DNA of 40,461 nucleotides, taken from positions 1-40,461 of the IMG/VR virus record IMGVR_UViG_3300046536_000145; one strand, 5' to 3'. Shown here in pieces: positions 29,187 to 37,569 of this stretch. The translations under genes were made by a program, and so were the position numbers. This stretch comes from a virus. The notes under the pieces are model-generated. The model ran no database searches, was not told the origin of the DNA, and saw only the letters and a program-made list of their open reading frames with translations. Every line of letters begins with the position of its first letter. The first letter of the stretch is position 1.

Positions 29187-29417
29187 GATGTCTCTCTCCT
29201 TGTTGGTTGCGGGGGCAATCTCGCCTCCCCGAACGAGCCACATGGTGCGGGCAGCAAACGGCCGGCGGAAGCCTGCGCCCATCGGTGCATACTGCTTCCG
29301 GGGCAGATCTTCAACGGTCTGGACAGTAAACCAGTCGTTGTGCGGGAGGGTCCCCGCGCGACTCTTGAGCTTAACCACCATGCCGGGCCTAAGCTCGTCG
29401 GTGCGCAGTTCCTTCAC
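28167..29417 (-). CDS. Repressor candidate, long form with N-terminal extension
   Basis: The same frame is open upstream of the strong internal ATG. A GTG at 29415-29417 with AGGGAGCGGGAATC before it adds 77 residues: MKELRTDELRPGMVVKLKSR, then WFTVQTVEDLP and TMWLVRGGEIAP, which look like a small beta barrel. No stop separates the two starts, so a 416-aa protein and a 339-aa protein sharing one C-terminus are both expected. The phiC31 repressor gene is known to make nested in-frame forms. Alternatively the extension is a separate small gene that reads through. Confidence 0.45.
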   Translation of the reverse strand: MKELRTDELRPGMVVKLKSRAGTLPHNDWFTVQTVEDLPRKQYAPMGAGFRRPFAARTMWLVRGGEIAPATNKERDIMPEKNETPVADAGDQISANIERIRTLSIAGEADAAAALFNDTETLISGVVKADGKADTAKRKKYRADAAEARKAQPPVTPSSEVATVADAAIIDDYHSLPKAVELVSMGADKVREGISAGLKVSSMAREVASIMMDIRLSIHTKQGLPDLKATRQATRDSHSDIYDNALASMDIDPGQRELVLKTMRRGVNYQMSDVLVRWVEALDNSPEAYAELFGPLAAKYPDLSPTEAVRTHYNISDKSEIDKAREREQEKAALAAKAKELEAAGEAPEGGEGDGDSEGGSERTPRLFANLNAMKEANEKAAENVKAVKDAAQRAEAREQIQARMTELASLLAALG

Positions 29418-29507
29418 GATTCCCGCTCCCTGTCTGCCGTGCTGTTGGAACAACTGTAGGCCCTGACGCGCTGTCAGCACAAACATGCTGGTCAGCGGCG
29501 TGGCGAC

Positions 29508-29529
29508 CACATACCAAATTTGGTACGTG
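29508..29529. promoter_or_regulatory. 22-bp palindrome, site 9
   Basis: Left arm CACATACC, right arm consensus. It lies 91 bp upstream of the long-form start of the repressor candidate, a place for autoregulation. Confidence 0.72.
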
Positions 29530-29535
29530 AACGGC

Positions 29536-29574
29536 GAAAGCCCCCTACCGCCGAGTAGGGCAGTAGGGGGCTTC
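29536..29574 (-). terminator. Strong hairpin terminator
   Basis: GAAAGCCCCCTAC and GTAGGGGGCTTC pair over 12 bp, 3 bp after the dNMP kinase gene. It should close the late transcript before the repressor candidate. Confidence 0.72.
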
Positions 29575-29577
29575 GGG

Positions 29578-30144
29578 TCATACGAGCAGGTCAGCGCGCG
29601 CATGTAGATCGGCGAGCGTTCCGCCGTTGACCACGGTGACATCCGGCACGTAGCCATCTAGGGCGGTCTCGCTGACGTGCTGCCGGGCAGCCAAGCCTTC
29701 GGCGTCGACCGTGACAGCCGGATAGCGTGGACGCCATACACGGACCATGAGGAATCCACGCGCGCGAAGGGCCTGTGCCTCATTGGGGTAGCGAACGTCC
29801 GTGATGACCACGGGGCCAGCGATCGAGTCGACCCGGTCGAGCGCGAGCCGTAGCCAGAAGTTCGGGTCCACGTCGCGAACGGACTGGCCCAACGCCTGTA
29901 GCGTGCGCCGGACTTCGGGCAAATACTCCTTTGCCTGCTCCCAGCCGACGTTACGGACAACTCGACTGAGACGGAGTGGGGCACTGTCGCCCGGCGATAC
30001 GACCCACGGATCCAGCGCAAGCGCCATGTCCCGCAGGGGGTCGGCGAACGCCACGCGCGAGTAGTTGTGTTCCGCCACGAGGCGGGCCGCAACGGAGTCT
30101 TTCCCGCTACGCGCCCGCCCCATGAGTGCGATTCCCTGTGCCAT
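29578..30144 (-). CDS. Deoxynucleoside monophosphate kinase
   Basis: The product is 188 aa, starting MAQGIALMGRARSG after GGGAGAGAGC. The P-loop is GRARSGKDS (9-17). Further family features are YSRVAFADPLRDMALALDP, LQALGQSVRDVDPNFWL and VVITDVRYPNEAQALRARG, matching T4 gp1-like dNMP kinases of actinophages. It converts dNMPs to dNDPs for phage DNA synthesis. It lies after the holin-like gene and before the repressor candidate. Confidence 0.88.
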   Translation of the reverse strand: MAQGIALMGRARSGKDSVAARLVAEHNYSRVAFADPLRDMALALDPWVVSPGDSAPLRLSRVVRNVGWEQAKEYLPEVRRTLQALGQSVRDVDPNFWLRLALDRVDSIAGPVVITDVRYPNEAQALRARGFLMVRVWRPRYPAVTVDAEGLAARQHVSETALDGYVPDVTVVNGGTLADLHARADLLV

Positions 30145-30170
30145 GCTCTCTCCCAACTGGCAAGGGGCTC

Positions 30171-30425
30171 TTAGCCGTTGACGTTGGCCGGCGCGACGGC
30201 AGACTCAACCGCCTGGACATCCTTGGCGACCGCCGCGACGATGCCGTGCCGCGCCATGTAGCCCGACGCGAACGTGATGCCAGCGGTGACGATGGTCTCG
30301 ATCAGGCCCTGAAGATCCGGGGACAGCTGACCGTGGAAGACATGCGGCGCGAGGATGGAACAGACCAGCGTGGTGCCGGACGCTGCCACGGTGGACGCGG
30401 TGACCTTACCGGAAATCGGAAGCAT
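30171..30425 (-). CDS. Holin candidate
   Basis: The product is 84 aa; ATG 30423-30425 has CTGAAAGGCAGTCAG upstream, and the longer frame would cross promoter motif copy 7. Two hydrophobic segments are visible: TASTVAASGTTLVCSILAP (about 9-27) and LIETIVTAGITFASGYMA (about 41-58), with a charged tail. Size and topology suit a small phage holin, which lets the endolysin reach the wall. No other gene here fits better. It stands after the tail genes. Confidence 0.65.
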   Translation of the reverse strand: MLPISGKVTASTVAASGTTLVCSILAPHVFHGQLSPDLQGLIETIVTAGITFASGYMARHGIVAAVAKDVQAVESAVAPANVNG

Positions 30426-30483
30426 TCTGTCTGACTGCCTTTCAGAAAGTGCGCGGATTTCGCGCGTGATGGTGTCACTTGAT

Positions 30484-30502
30484 ATAGAGAGCAATCAATT
30501 CC
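30484..30502 (-). promoter_or_regulatory. Phage promoter-like motif, copy 7
   Basis: The minus strand reads GGAATTGATTGCTCTCTAT and overlaps the last base of the upstream stop codon. It precedes the holin candidate and dNMP kinase. Confidence 0.6.
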
Positions 30503-30741
30503 TACTTGATCGCCGAGTAGACAGCGGCCCCCACGGAGATCAGACCGGACAGCGTGGCTACGGGGACGCCGTACTTCCATCGCTCCACGCTACGTAGGCG
30601 GTCTTCATGATCGTCTAGCGTCTCGTTCACGTCCACGCGGGTCTGCGCCAGCGAGCGGACGTCATCGCGCATGCCCAACAGCTCGTCATAGATCTCCCGC
30701 GCGCCGATGTGGACGACTAGCGGATCCTCGCCGTTAGGCAT
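30502..30741 (-). CDS. Coiled-coil membrane protein (possible second lysis protein)
   Basis: The product is 79 aa; start MPNGEDPLVVHIG has TAGGTGGTCCC before it and overlaps the fibre gene by 8 bp. Residues 12 to 50 form an amphipathic heptad helix (EIYDELLGMRDDVRSL, TLDDHEDRLRSVERW). A single C-terminal membrane segment follows (GVPVATLSGLISVGAAVYSA). This architecture is like XhlA-type and DUF2746-type phage proteins near lysis genes. It may assist holin function. Confidence 0.68.
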   Translation of the reverse strand: MPNGEDPLVVHIGAREIYDELLGMRDDVRSLAQTRVDVNETLDDHEDRLRSVERWKYGVPVATLSGLISVGAAVYSAIK

Positions 30742-31267
30742 GGGACCACCTAACCCATAGGCCCGTACGTAGGTCGCCGTCAAGGATGGTGCTTAGACTT
30801 CCGCCGGATCCCTGATAGGCACACACTTCGACGTAGTCGCCGGCGTTCAAGTAGACGTCCTTTGTGGGGGTGACGATGCCCATTTCGGCCCCCATGGCAC
30901 CCAGGTACGCGGCGGTGCCCAGAATGGCGGTGCCGTTCACGTTGATTTTCGCGGCGCGAAAGCTTGTGCTGTTGCCCGTCGGGGCGTACACGCCACAAAC
31001 GGTGTACCACCCAGCAACCTGCGCTGTGTAGCGGGAATTGTTGGTCACATTGCTGTGTCCGCCGTAACTGTCCACAGTGGTTGTATCCAGCGAAAGGGCC
31101 GTCCATGTGCTGTTCGGGATTGACTGCACTGTGCTCTGATATCCCACGAACACCGGCGGATTGAGCAGGAACGTTAGCCCGTTGTAGACGTTGGCATTCC
31201 ACAGCGCGCCCGTGATGAAGTTTCCCGGGACTTCCGAAGCGGGAATGGGTACGGGTAGGTTGGTCAT
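30734..31267 (-). CDS. Minor tail or receptor-binding protein, C1q-like
   Basis: The product is 177 aa; ATG preceded by TAGGGGGCCGC. The C-terminal two thirds look like a C1q/TNF-type jelly roll: YTAQVAGWYTVCGVYAP, RAAKINVNGTAIL, VYLNAGDYVEVCAYQGSGG and the closing LRTGLWVRWSHA. Such domains trimerise at the tips of phage fibres and bind host surfaces. It directly follows the large tail-tip gene, so a host-range role is likely. Confidence 0.75.
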   Translation of the reverse strand: MTNLPVPIPASEVPGNFITGALWNANVYNGLTFLLNPPVFVGYQSTVQSIPNSTWTALSLDTTTVDSYGGHSNVTNNSRYTAQVAGWYTVCGVYAPTGNSTSFRAAKINVNGTAILGTAAYLGAMGAEMGIVTPTKDVYLNAGDYVEVCAYQGSGGSLSTILDGDLRTGLWVRWSHA

Positions 31268-31275
31268 GCGGCCCC

Positions 31276-34122
31276 CTAGTAAGAGAATGCAGCGCTGTCG
31301 AACTTCGCGCTTGCGTCGTAAGTGGTGGGGTCAGTCATGCCGGACGGCAGGGGCTCACAGACCACGGAGTTGGCCGCATGCGTCTTCGTGAGATTCGCCG
31401 TGAGAGTCACGGTCCCCGTGGTCCATCCCGCTGACGTCGTCCCGACCGCCTGAACTGTGACGGTTTCGGCGTTGGCCGTGCCAGGCTCCAGCACAAGCTG
31501 TTGCCCGACACCCAGTTGTGCGGCTAGCGGGTTCGTGCTGTCCGCGCCCACTTTCAGCGTGAGCGTGTTAACCCCGGTCGATGCCTGGACATTCAGCGCC
31601 GTGTGGAACGACGCGACCAGCCCGTACGGAGTGGCGTCTACTGGCGAGCATTCCAGCGTCACGAATGCTTCGTTCTGGTCGTCTAGGTCCCATTGGATGT
31701 GCTCGACAAACGCATCTACGGCGATGGCCGGCGCCCCGAACGGACGGCGCATGACGCGAACCCGGGTGTTGAGCTCTAGGCTCAGGCAGACTGGCCACAG
31801 CGCGGGAATCGCCGACGGGTGCAGTCGCATGCGCGTGACGCGGGTAAGCGGATTCTTGTATCGGCTAACCAGGTAGTTCGCCGCATCCTGGCATTCGAGC
31901 CCGCTCGTGCTGTTCACCGCGCGGGACATTGTGCGCGGAAAATAGTTGCTTTGCGACGTTGCGTCCTGCGCTGTGAACACCTGCGAGCTTGACGCTTGGG
32001 TCACGGTCGCGATGTTGCCTAGGTGAGTGGAGTCGAAATCTAGCTCTAGCTCTTCGTACGGCCACTCCCCCGCGCTGACGTTCTCACCAAAGGTGTAGGC
32101 CGGAACGGTGGAGTTGTAGCGGGTGCCGCGCCCCCGGAAAGTGATCAGTCCCGACCGGTTGACGTAGTGGACCCCGCCTTCCGTCTCAACTACGGACGCA
32201 AGTGCAGACAGCGCATCCTGCCCGCCAACGCTGGCCGGCCCCATGCTGCGGGTCTGTCCGGCGGTAATATCGGTCGGCCCTGTGTAGCCGGCCCACCCGA
32301 GAATGCGGGCGTAACGAGCGTCCGTCGACTCGCCCGAGAACGAGTTCTTCCACGCGTTGTAGATGGTCGTGATGTCAGAGGATGTCAGCGCTATCGGGAA
32401 TTCGGCGACATACGACAGATCACCCTGATAGTTGTACGTGGTGCCGTTTCCCACCGTCGCGTCCACGAATCCGCCGACACAGTCACTGATCATCCCGCTT
32501 GGCTCCAGCGCCGGACTGAGACTGCCGAATGTTGCGTTGGCGCCGTCCACGCTGACGTTCATGGCAGCGCCCGCGTGACTGTACGAGACGACCAGCAGGT
32601 GCCAGTTTCCGTCTGCCACAGTCGGGCCTGGGACGAGTGCAGCAACGGCCCCAGTTGGCCCCTGCAAAATCAGAACCAGCTTTGCGGTATCCGCAATCTG
32701 AATCAGCATTTGCGAGCCACCCGACACGTTGGACATGCAGGACCAAATGCCCGCGTTATTGCCGCTGGTCGGGGTCGGCCCTGTGTAGCGGAAAGCAATC
32801 ATCCGCGACCAGTCACCGGATGGGTTCGCAGGCCCGGTGATTCCAGCAGAACTGAGCGAAATGTAGTTCGCCGCTGATATCAGGTTTGTGCCTGGATTTG
32901 GGTTGTTGACGTTGACGACGCTCTCGGCGGATCCGATGTAGGCCCCGCCCGGCGACGCTGAAGTGATCGAGTTACCCGACGTCAGCGTGCCCGCCCCGTA
33001 CTTACTTACCGCGATCGGCGCCGGCCGCTGATTGCCCGTGGAGTCCGAGAAGCTTCCGGAGTTCTGAGGATCCCCGAGCGTGTACAGAAAGCGCGGATGC
33101 CGCCGGTAGATTTCCTCCGTCAGCGGGTCCCGCAGCGTTCGCTGAGACAGCAGCGCGAAACCATCGACGGCCGTTGGCGACACAACCCCATAGGTGCCGT
33201 CATTGACCCACTTGGACGGCCAACGCTCGACGTATCCGCCGTAAATCGGGTAGGTGATACCGGGCACGGTGAACGTCGTTGCGGTGGAGCCCTTTTCGAG
33301 TTGCCACCCGTCAACCTGCGCGGAACAGGTGGCCGATGGGATAGCGGCGACCATCACGCCGTGCGCCATGCCATAGGCATTCGCGGGAACCGTGCCCGTG
33401 ATCGTAATCGTGGTCCACGCGGCGGAAGTTGAGCCCGTGAGGGTGTAGGTACTGCCAGTCAGCCACGTTGCCGACGCGGACGACAGCGTAGAGTCGTACC
33501 ACTCGAAGAACGGCATTACTTGCAGGGTTGTTGACGCCGTGATGTTCCGGACCCGCATTTGCATTGTGTACGCCTGCCCCGGCAGTGCGGCAGTCTGCAA
33601 GGTGTAGCAAATCCGGTTGTTGCCAAGCGGGCTGACCGCCGTACCGGAAGGGACGTTGCACTGAAAGACGTTGCTGCCCTGAAACGCCGAAGCGCTGGCA
33701 GCAATTGACGCATTGTTCGGGTCGGTCGCCGAGAAAACGTCGATGCCGTTCCCGCCGGTGTTGATCACGCCTAGCGGCGCCCCCCCGAGGTCACCGCCGG
33801 TCGCCTGAGCCTGCGTCAGGAGGTTCTGAGTGGGCGGGTACTGCGCCCGCACGCGGAACGGCTGATAGGGCTTGATATGCCCCGCCCACGGGCCAGCAGT
33901 GTTCACCGGGTCCAGCGCGCCGTCAGTGTTGCTGAGAACTGCCGACGCAGTGCCGGCCTGAACCTGGTCAGTCTCATACTGCCGGCCACGCGCTGTGGAC
34001 ACAGAGCCAATGGCCCGACCAGTGACGTCTACGTACCTGTCCAGCGGCACGGTCCCACCAGCAGCGTTCCAGCCCGGCCCCCAAGCATGCTCGACTGTGG
34101 GCCAGTTGGTGTTGATCGTCAT
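31276..34122 (-). CDS. Large minor tail (tail-tip) protein with concanavalin-like domain
   Basis: The product is 948 aa, starting MTINTNWPTVEHAW after TTGGGGGCACGC. The N-terminal part has VDVTGRAIGSVSTARGRQYE and TDQVQAGTASAVLSNTDGALD, typical of actinophage baseplate-hub proteins. The middle has a LamG/concanavalin-type segment (DGNWHLLVVSYSHAGAAMNV). The later part includes HYVNRSGLITFRGRG and FVEHIQWDLDDQNEAFVTLE, like tail-hub fold repeats. There is no separate distal tail gene, so it may combine those functions. It follows the tape measure after palindrome site 10. Confidence 0.85.
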   Translation of the reverse strand: MTINTNWPTVEHAWGPGWNAAGGTVPLDRYVDVTGRAIGSVSTARGRQYETDQVQAGTASAVLSNTDGALDPVNTAGPWAGHIKPYQPFRVRAQYPPTQNLLTQAQATGGDLGGAPLGVINTGGNGIDVFSATDPNNASIAASASAFQGSNVFQCNVPSGTAVSPLGNNRICYTLQTAALPGQAYTMQMRVRNITASTTLQVMPFFEWYDSTLSSASATWLTGSTYTLTGSTSAAWTTITITGTVPANAYGMAHGVMVAAIPSATCSAQVDGWQLEKGSTATTFTVPGITYPIYGGYVERWPSKWVNDGTYGVVSPTAVDGFALLSQRTLRDPLTEEIYRRHPRFLYTLGDPQNSGSFSDSTGNQRPAPIAVSKYGAGTLTSGNSITSASPGGAYIGSAESVVNVNNPNPGTNLISAANYISLSSAGITGPANPSGDWSRMIAFRYTGPTPTSGNNAGIWSCMSNVSGGSQMLIQIADTAKLVLILQGPTGAVAALVPGPTVADGNWHLLVVSYSHAGAAMNVSVDGANATFGSLSPALEPSGMISDCVGGFVDATVGNGTTYNYQGDLSYVAEFPIALTSSDITTIYNAWKNSFSGESTDARYARILGWAGYTGPTDITAGQTRSMGPASVGGQDALSALASVVETEGGVHYVNRSGLITFRGRGTRYNSTVPAYTFGENVSAGEWPYEELELDFDSTHLGNIATVTQASSSQVFTAQDATSQSNYFPRTMSRAVNSTSGLECQDAANYLVSRYKNPLTRVTRMRLHPSAIPALWPVCLSLELNTRVRVMRRPFGAPAIAVDAFVEHIQWDLDDQNEAFVTLECSPVDATPYGLVASFHTALNVQASTGVNTLTLKVGADSTNPLAAQLGVGQQLVLEPGTANAETVTVQAVGTTSAGWTTGTVTLTANLTKTHAANSVVCEPLPSGMTDPTTYDASAKFDSAAFSY

Positions 34123-34144
34123 GCGTGCCCCCAAGGGAGGGGGT

Positions 34145-34166
34145 CACATACCAAATTTGGTACGTG
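34145..34166. promoter_or_regulatory. 22-bp palindrome, site 10, with GC arms
   Basis: Left arm CACATACC, right arm consensus; GGGGGT and ACCCCC flanks extend it to 32 bp (34140-34171). It lies between the tape measure stop and the tail-tip start. Confidence 0.75.
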
Positions 34167-34179
34167 ACCCCCATCGGTG

Positions 34180-37077
34180 TTAGCGCCGGTACGGCGTGTA
34201 GGTCTGCGGGTTGCGGGCACCGTTCTGCCCCATGACCCGCTGAATCGTGCTGGCTAGGTCCCGCTCAGCCACCACGCTCCCGGATACGGTCACGTTGATG
34301 ACAGTCACCGGGCCGGAGTTGCCGCCGTAGTCGGCATTGGAGCCACCAGCGAAAGCGGGCTCAAGACTGCCGGGGCTGCCGAAACCGATTTTCGCCATAC
34401 CGCCCGCCAGCGACGTGACAGCGCCGTGAGCTAGGTGCGCGCTGTCGTTCACACCCTTGGCGATACCCTCAGGAATGGCGGTACCGACGTTGTCGGCGAA
34501 CAGCTTGGAAGGCGAGTTGATCCCCAGGAAGCTCTTAGCCGCGTCTAGCGCGCCATTCGCCAAATCCTTCAGGGTGCCGAAGAGCGCGTTTCCCGCCTTC
34601 TTCACGCCGCTGATGATCCCGCTGACAATTCCGTCGCCGATGCTCTCGAAGAATTGGCCGAAATGCTCCACAGTGTGCCAGGCGGAAACAAGCCCATTCC
34701 AGAGCTCAGTACCGATGTTGCTGATAATCGAGCCCACCCGGCTAACCGCGCGCTCGATCGGCTGAATGATCTGGGCTTCAAGCTGACCCCAAACGACCTG
34801 TGCCTCATTGACCAGGCTTCGCCAGACGCCGGAAAGCCAGCGCATCAGCCCATCCCAGAGGCCGACTAGGTAGTGCCAGATAAGCTCCGCCGGCCCGACC
34901 ACTGCGGCATACACGTCGTTCCATGCGGAAGTCGTGTCATCCGAGATTTTCCGCCACGCGGATTTCGCGAATTTCACCAGCGAATCCCACTTGTCCGACA
35001 GCCACGCGACGGAGGTATCCCAGAGTCCGACCAGCCAATCCCAGACTTCCTGACTGGGCTTTACGATGTAATCCTTGATCAGCCCCCAGGCGTCTTTTGC
35101 TAGGCCGGAAATCGTGGCCCAATTTGACGACAGGAATTCCTGGATATGCCCCCAGACCATTTTCGCGGCAGCTTCGGCAGTCGTGTGAAGGTGATTCCAG
35201 GCCGCGATCATCAGCGCGATGGGAAACGCGAAAATGACCAGCAGTAGCGGCCACCACTTCGCGAAGAATCCAGAGATGCCGTTCCAGACAGTGGCCGTTA
35301 CGCCAGCAATCCAGTGCCAGGCACCAACGATCGGATCCGCTACCGCGTGCCAGGCTGAGCTGAGCCACTGCTGAAGTTTCGTCCATGCCAGCGTGATCGG
35401 CAGGTAGATGTACGTATTCCACGTCTCGTACGTGTTTACCTTTAGCCAGTTCCACGCGCCCGAGACAATGTCCGTCACGCTGTGCCAGGCACCCGAGAAG
35501 AACGACGCGAGGGCATTCCACGCGGCTACTGCCGGGGCGACAATGTGGTCTTTCCAGACGCTGACCGTTTCGCCGGCGAGCCAATGCCAGGCACCAACTA
35601 GCCAGTTGACGACGTCGGACGTGATTTCCTTGATCCACGTCCAAACGGTCTTCCAGTTCAGCGCGAGAAGCACGACAGCTGCACCTAGCGCCATGATGCC
35701 GAGAATGATCCACGTCAGCGGGTTGGCCAGAAGTGCAACCGCGAATGCCTGCGCTGCCATCGTGGCCGCCCAAAGGCCAACGACCAGAATGCCGAGAATG
35801 GCGCCGCCGACAGCCTCTAGAACTAGCTTATGCTTGCCGAGCCAGTCGGTTGCCTTGGAGACCCAATCGAGCATGGCGGACGCGTACGGCATAAGCTTCT
35901 GCCCGATCGCAATTGCCATTGCCTCCGTGGAAGCCTTGGCCTCTGCTAGCCGCTGATTGAAAGTCCCCTGAACTTCCTTCCAACCCTCAACGGCGTTTCC
36001 TCCGGCCTTCACGTGCTCGGCAACTGCTGCCGTGTTGGCCTTGAAGGTTTCCATGTGCGGGCCGGTCAGCTGTAGCGCGGCCATCATGGATTTGGTGCCA
36101 CCGACCATGTCGGCAAGCGCGCCGATTTGGGTCTGTTCGGCTGGCTTGAGATTCGCCAGTGCCTTTTCGTACTCGGTGGTACTCTGGCCAGCCTTGCGGA
36201 GCGTCTCGACAATGACAGTTCCCGACGGGCCGAGCTTGCTCTGAATGGCGTCCGTGAGTTCCGTCAGCGTCGCGGCTAGGCCGTTCTTTCCCAGATTCTG
36301 CGCCACCTGGACACTGTCGAGCCCGAGCCCGCGCATTTCCTGCGCCGCCTTGGCGGACGGATTGGATAGCTGACCGATGGTCTGCCGCAGGTAGGTTGCC
36401 GCAACGTCCGCAGAGGTGCCCTGCGCTGTCATGGTGGCCATCGCGCCCATGACTTCATTGAAGCCAACGTGTGCGGCAGCAGCAACCGGCAGGATGCTGG
36501 ACATGGACCCGGCGAGAGCTTCCATGTTTGTCTTGCCCAGCGACTCAGTGGCCACCAGAGCGTTCATCACGTTCGTCGCGTCGCTGGCCTTTAGCGAGTA
36601 GGCATTCAGCGCGGTAGTGACAGCGTCCGTAACGGGTGCCATTTCGGCAGCACCCACCTTTGCGCCTTCCGCGCTGACCTTAAGTACGTTCAGCGCGTCT
36701 GCACCGTGATAGCCGGCGCTCTCGACCGTGTATAGGCCCGACGTCAGCTGTTCGGTGGACTGTCCCACTTGGCCGGCCATGGCGAGAACACCATCGCCAA
36801 CCATCTTCATATTGCCCGCTGCCTCACCAGCACCGGTCTGTACGCGGGTCATCTGAGACTGGAAATCACCGGCCATGTGAACGACATGGGCACCCGCGAT
36901 TAGGGCAGCGGCACCGACGCCAAGGAATGCGGCTTGCGATATGCTCGCGAGCTTTTCCATATTGCCGGCGCCTTCGGCCTCTACGGTCGCAAGCTTGGCG
37001 GTAACACCGTCGGCGGTCGTGTGGAATCCCGCCGCGCTTCCTAGAAACTCGATGAACACCGGGGGCAGTGCGCCCAT
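34180..37077 (-). CDS. Tape measure protein
   Basis: The product is 965 aa. The N-terminal 400 residues match the TP901-type tape measure core (AAFLGVGAAALIAG, YTVESAGYHGADALNVLKVSAEG, ALAGSMSSILPVAAAAHVGFNEV). A hydrophobic stretch (AVGGAILGILVVGLW to ALNWKTVW) follows. A Trp-rich repeated part has units like VGAWHWLAG and FSGAWHSVTDIVSGAWNWL. The C-terminal part has GINSPSKLF, found in many tape measures. At the usual 0.15 nm per residue the tail would be about 145 nm. No lytic domain is visible. It heads the tail-tip genes. Confidence 0.93.
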   Translation of the reverse strand: MGALPPVFIEFLGSAAGFHTTADGVTAKLATVEAEGAGNMEKLASISQAAFLGVGAAALIAGAHVVHMAGDFQSQMTRVQTGAGEAAGNMKMVGDGVLAMAGQVGQSTEQLTSGLYTVESAGYHGADALNVLKVSAEGAKVGAAEMAPVTDAVTTALNAYSLKASDATNVMNALVATESLGKTNMEALAGSMSSILPVAAAAHVGFNEVMGAMATMTAQGTSADVAATYLRQTIGQLSNPSAKAAQEMRGLGLDSVQVAQNLGKNGLAATLTELTDAIQSKLGPSGTVIVETLRKAGQSTTEYEKALANLKPAEQTQIGALADMVGGTKSMMAALQLTGPHMETFKANTAAVAEHVKAGGNAVEGWKEVQGTFNQRLAEAKASTEAMAIAIGQKLMPYASAMLDWVSKATDWLGKHKLVLEAVGGAILGILVVGLWAATMAAQAFAVALLANPLTWIILGIMALGAAVVLLALNWKTVWTWIKEITSDVVNWLVGAWHWLAGETVSVWKDHIVAPAVAAWNALASFFSGAWHSVTDIVSGAWNWLKVNTYETWNTYIYLPITLAWTKLQQWLSSAWHAVADPIVGAWHWIAGVTATVWNGISGFFAKWWPLLLVIFAFPIALMIAAWNHLHTTAEAAAKMVWGHIQEFLSSNWATISGLAKDAWGLIKDYIVKPSQEVWDWLVGLWDTSVAWLSDKWDSLVKFAKSAWRKISDDTTSAWNDVYAAVVGPAELIWHYLVGLWDGLMRWLSGVWRSLVNEAQVVWGQLEAQIIQPIERAVSRVGSIISNIGTELWNGLVSAWHTVEHFGQFFESIGDGIVSGIISGVKKAGNALFGTLKDLANGALDAAKSFLGINSPSKLFADNVGTAIPEGIAKGVNDSAHLAHGAVTSLAGGMAKIGFGSPGSLEPAFAGGSNADYGGNSGPVTVINVTVSGSVVAERDLASTIQRVMGQNGARNPQTYTPYRR

Positions 37078-37086
37078 TGCCCCTCC

Positions 37087-37569
37087 CTAGGGTCTTGCCG
37101 ACGCCTTAGCCCAAGCGGCTTCCCAAATGGCGGGCATCTTCGGCTCAGCGTTTTTGATACCGGGCGCGAAAAACGGATACTTAGCTTCCGTGGCGCCCTT
37201 GTAGTTGTTCTGATAGCCCTTTTGCCCGCCGGACATGACCACAGCGGAATAGGCCCCGGGTCCCGCCGAGCGGGGAACCTTGCTACCGCGAATCGAGCGG
37301 GCCAGGTCACCGGTCAGCTTTCCGGGACCGCCGGACTTCTTTACTACCTTCGGGTTCAGCATGAGATTCACGCCCTGCCCCGTGTTCGAGCTTGCCCCAC
37401 GGTGATCCCAGCGCGGACGGCCACGCATTCGGGACTTGATCGACGTCTTTGCCACGCCCTGAACCTTTTTCAGCGCGTATTTCGTGCCTACGTCCACTTT
37501 GCGCTGAACCTTGCGGATAACCGCATTCAGCTCTTTGGTCCCGGAAACGCTGGCGCCGAAACTATCCAT
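37087..37569 (-). CDS. HK97 gp10-like tail protein
   Basis: The product is 160 aa; ATG 37567-37569 overlaps the stop of the second chaperone frame. The frame above it is the chaperone shadow. The product is strongly basic at the start (VIRKVQRKVDVGTKYALKK) and has GKLTGDLARSIRG, AYSAVVMSGGQKGYQNN and YPFFAPGIKNAEPKMP, the gp10-like pattern (a tail completion or connector protein). It normally lies between connector and tail terminator, but here follows the chaperones. Confidence 0.7.
   Translation of the reverse strand: MDSFGASVSGTKELNAVIRKVQRKVDVGTKYALKKVQGVAKTSIKSRMRGRPRWDHRGASSNTGQGVNLMLNPKVVKKSGGPGKLTGDLARSIRGSKVPRSAGPGAYSAVVMSGGQKGYQNNYKGATEAKYPFFAPGIKNAEPKMPAIWEAAWAKASARP

Noticed and set aside
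29418-29657. Further upstream extension of the repressor candidate
   Set aside because: That part of the frame translates palindrome site 9 and a terminator hairpin, so it is non-coding.
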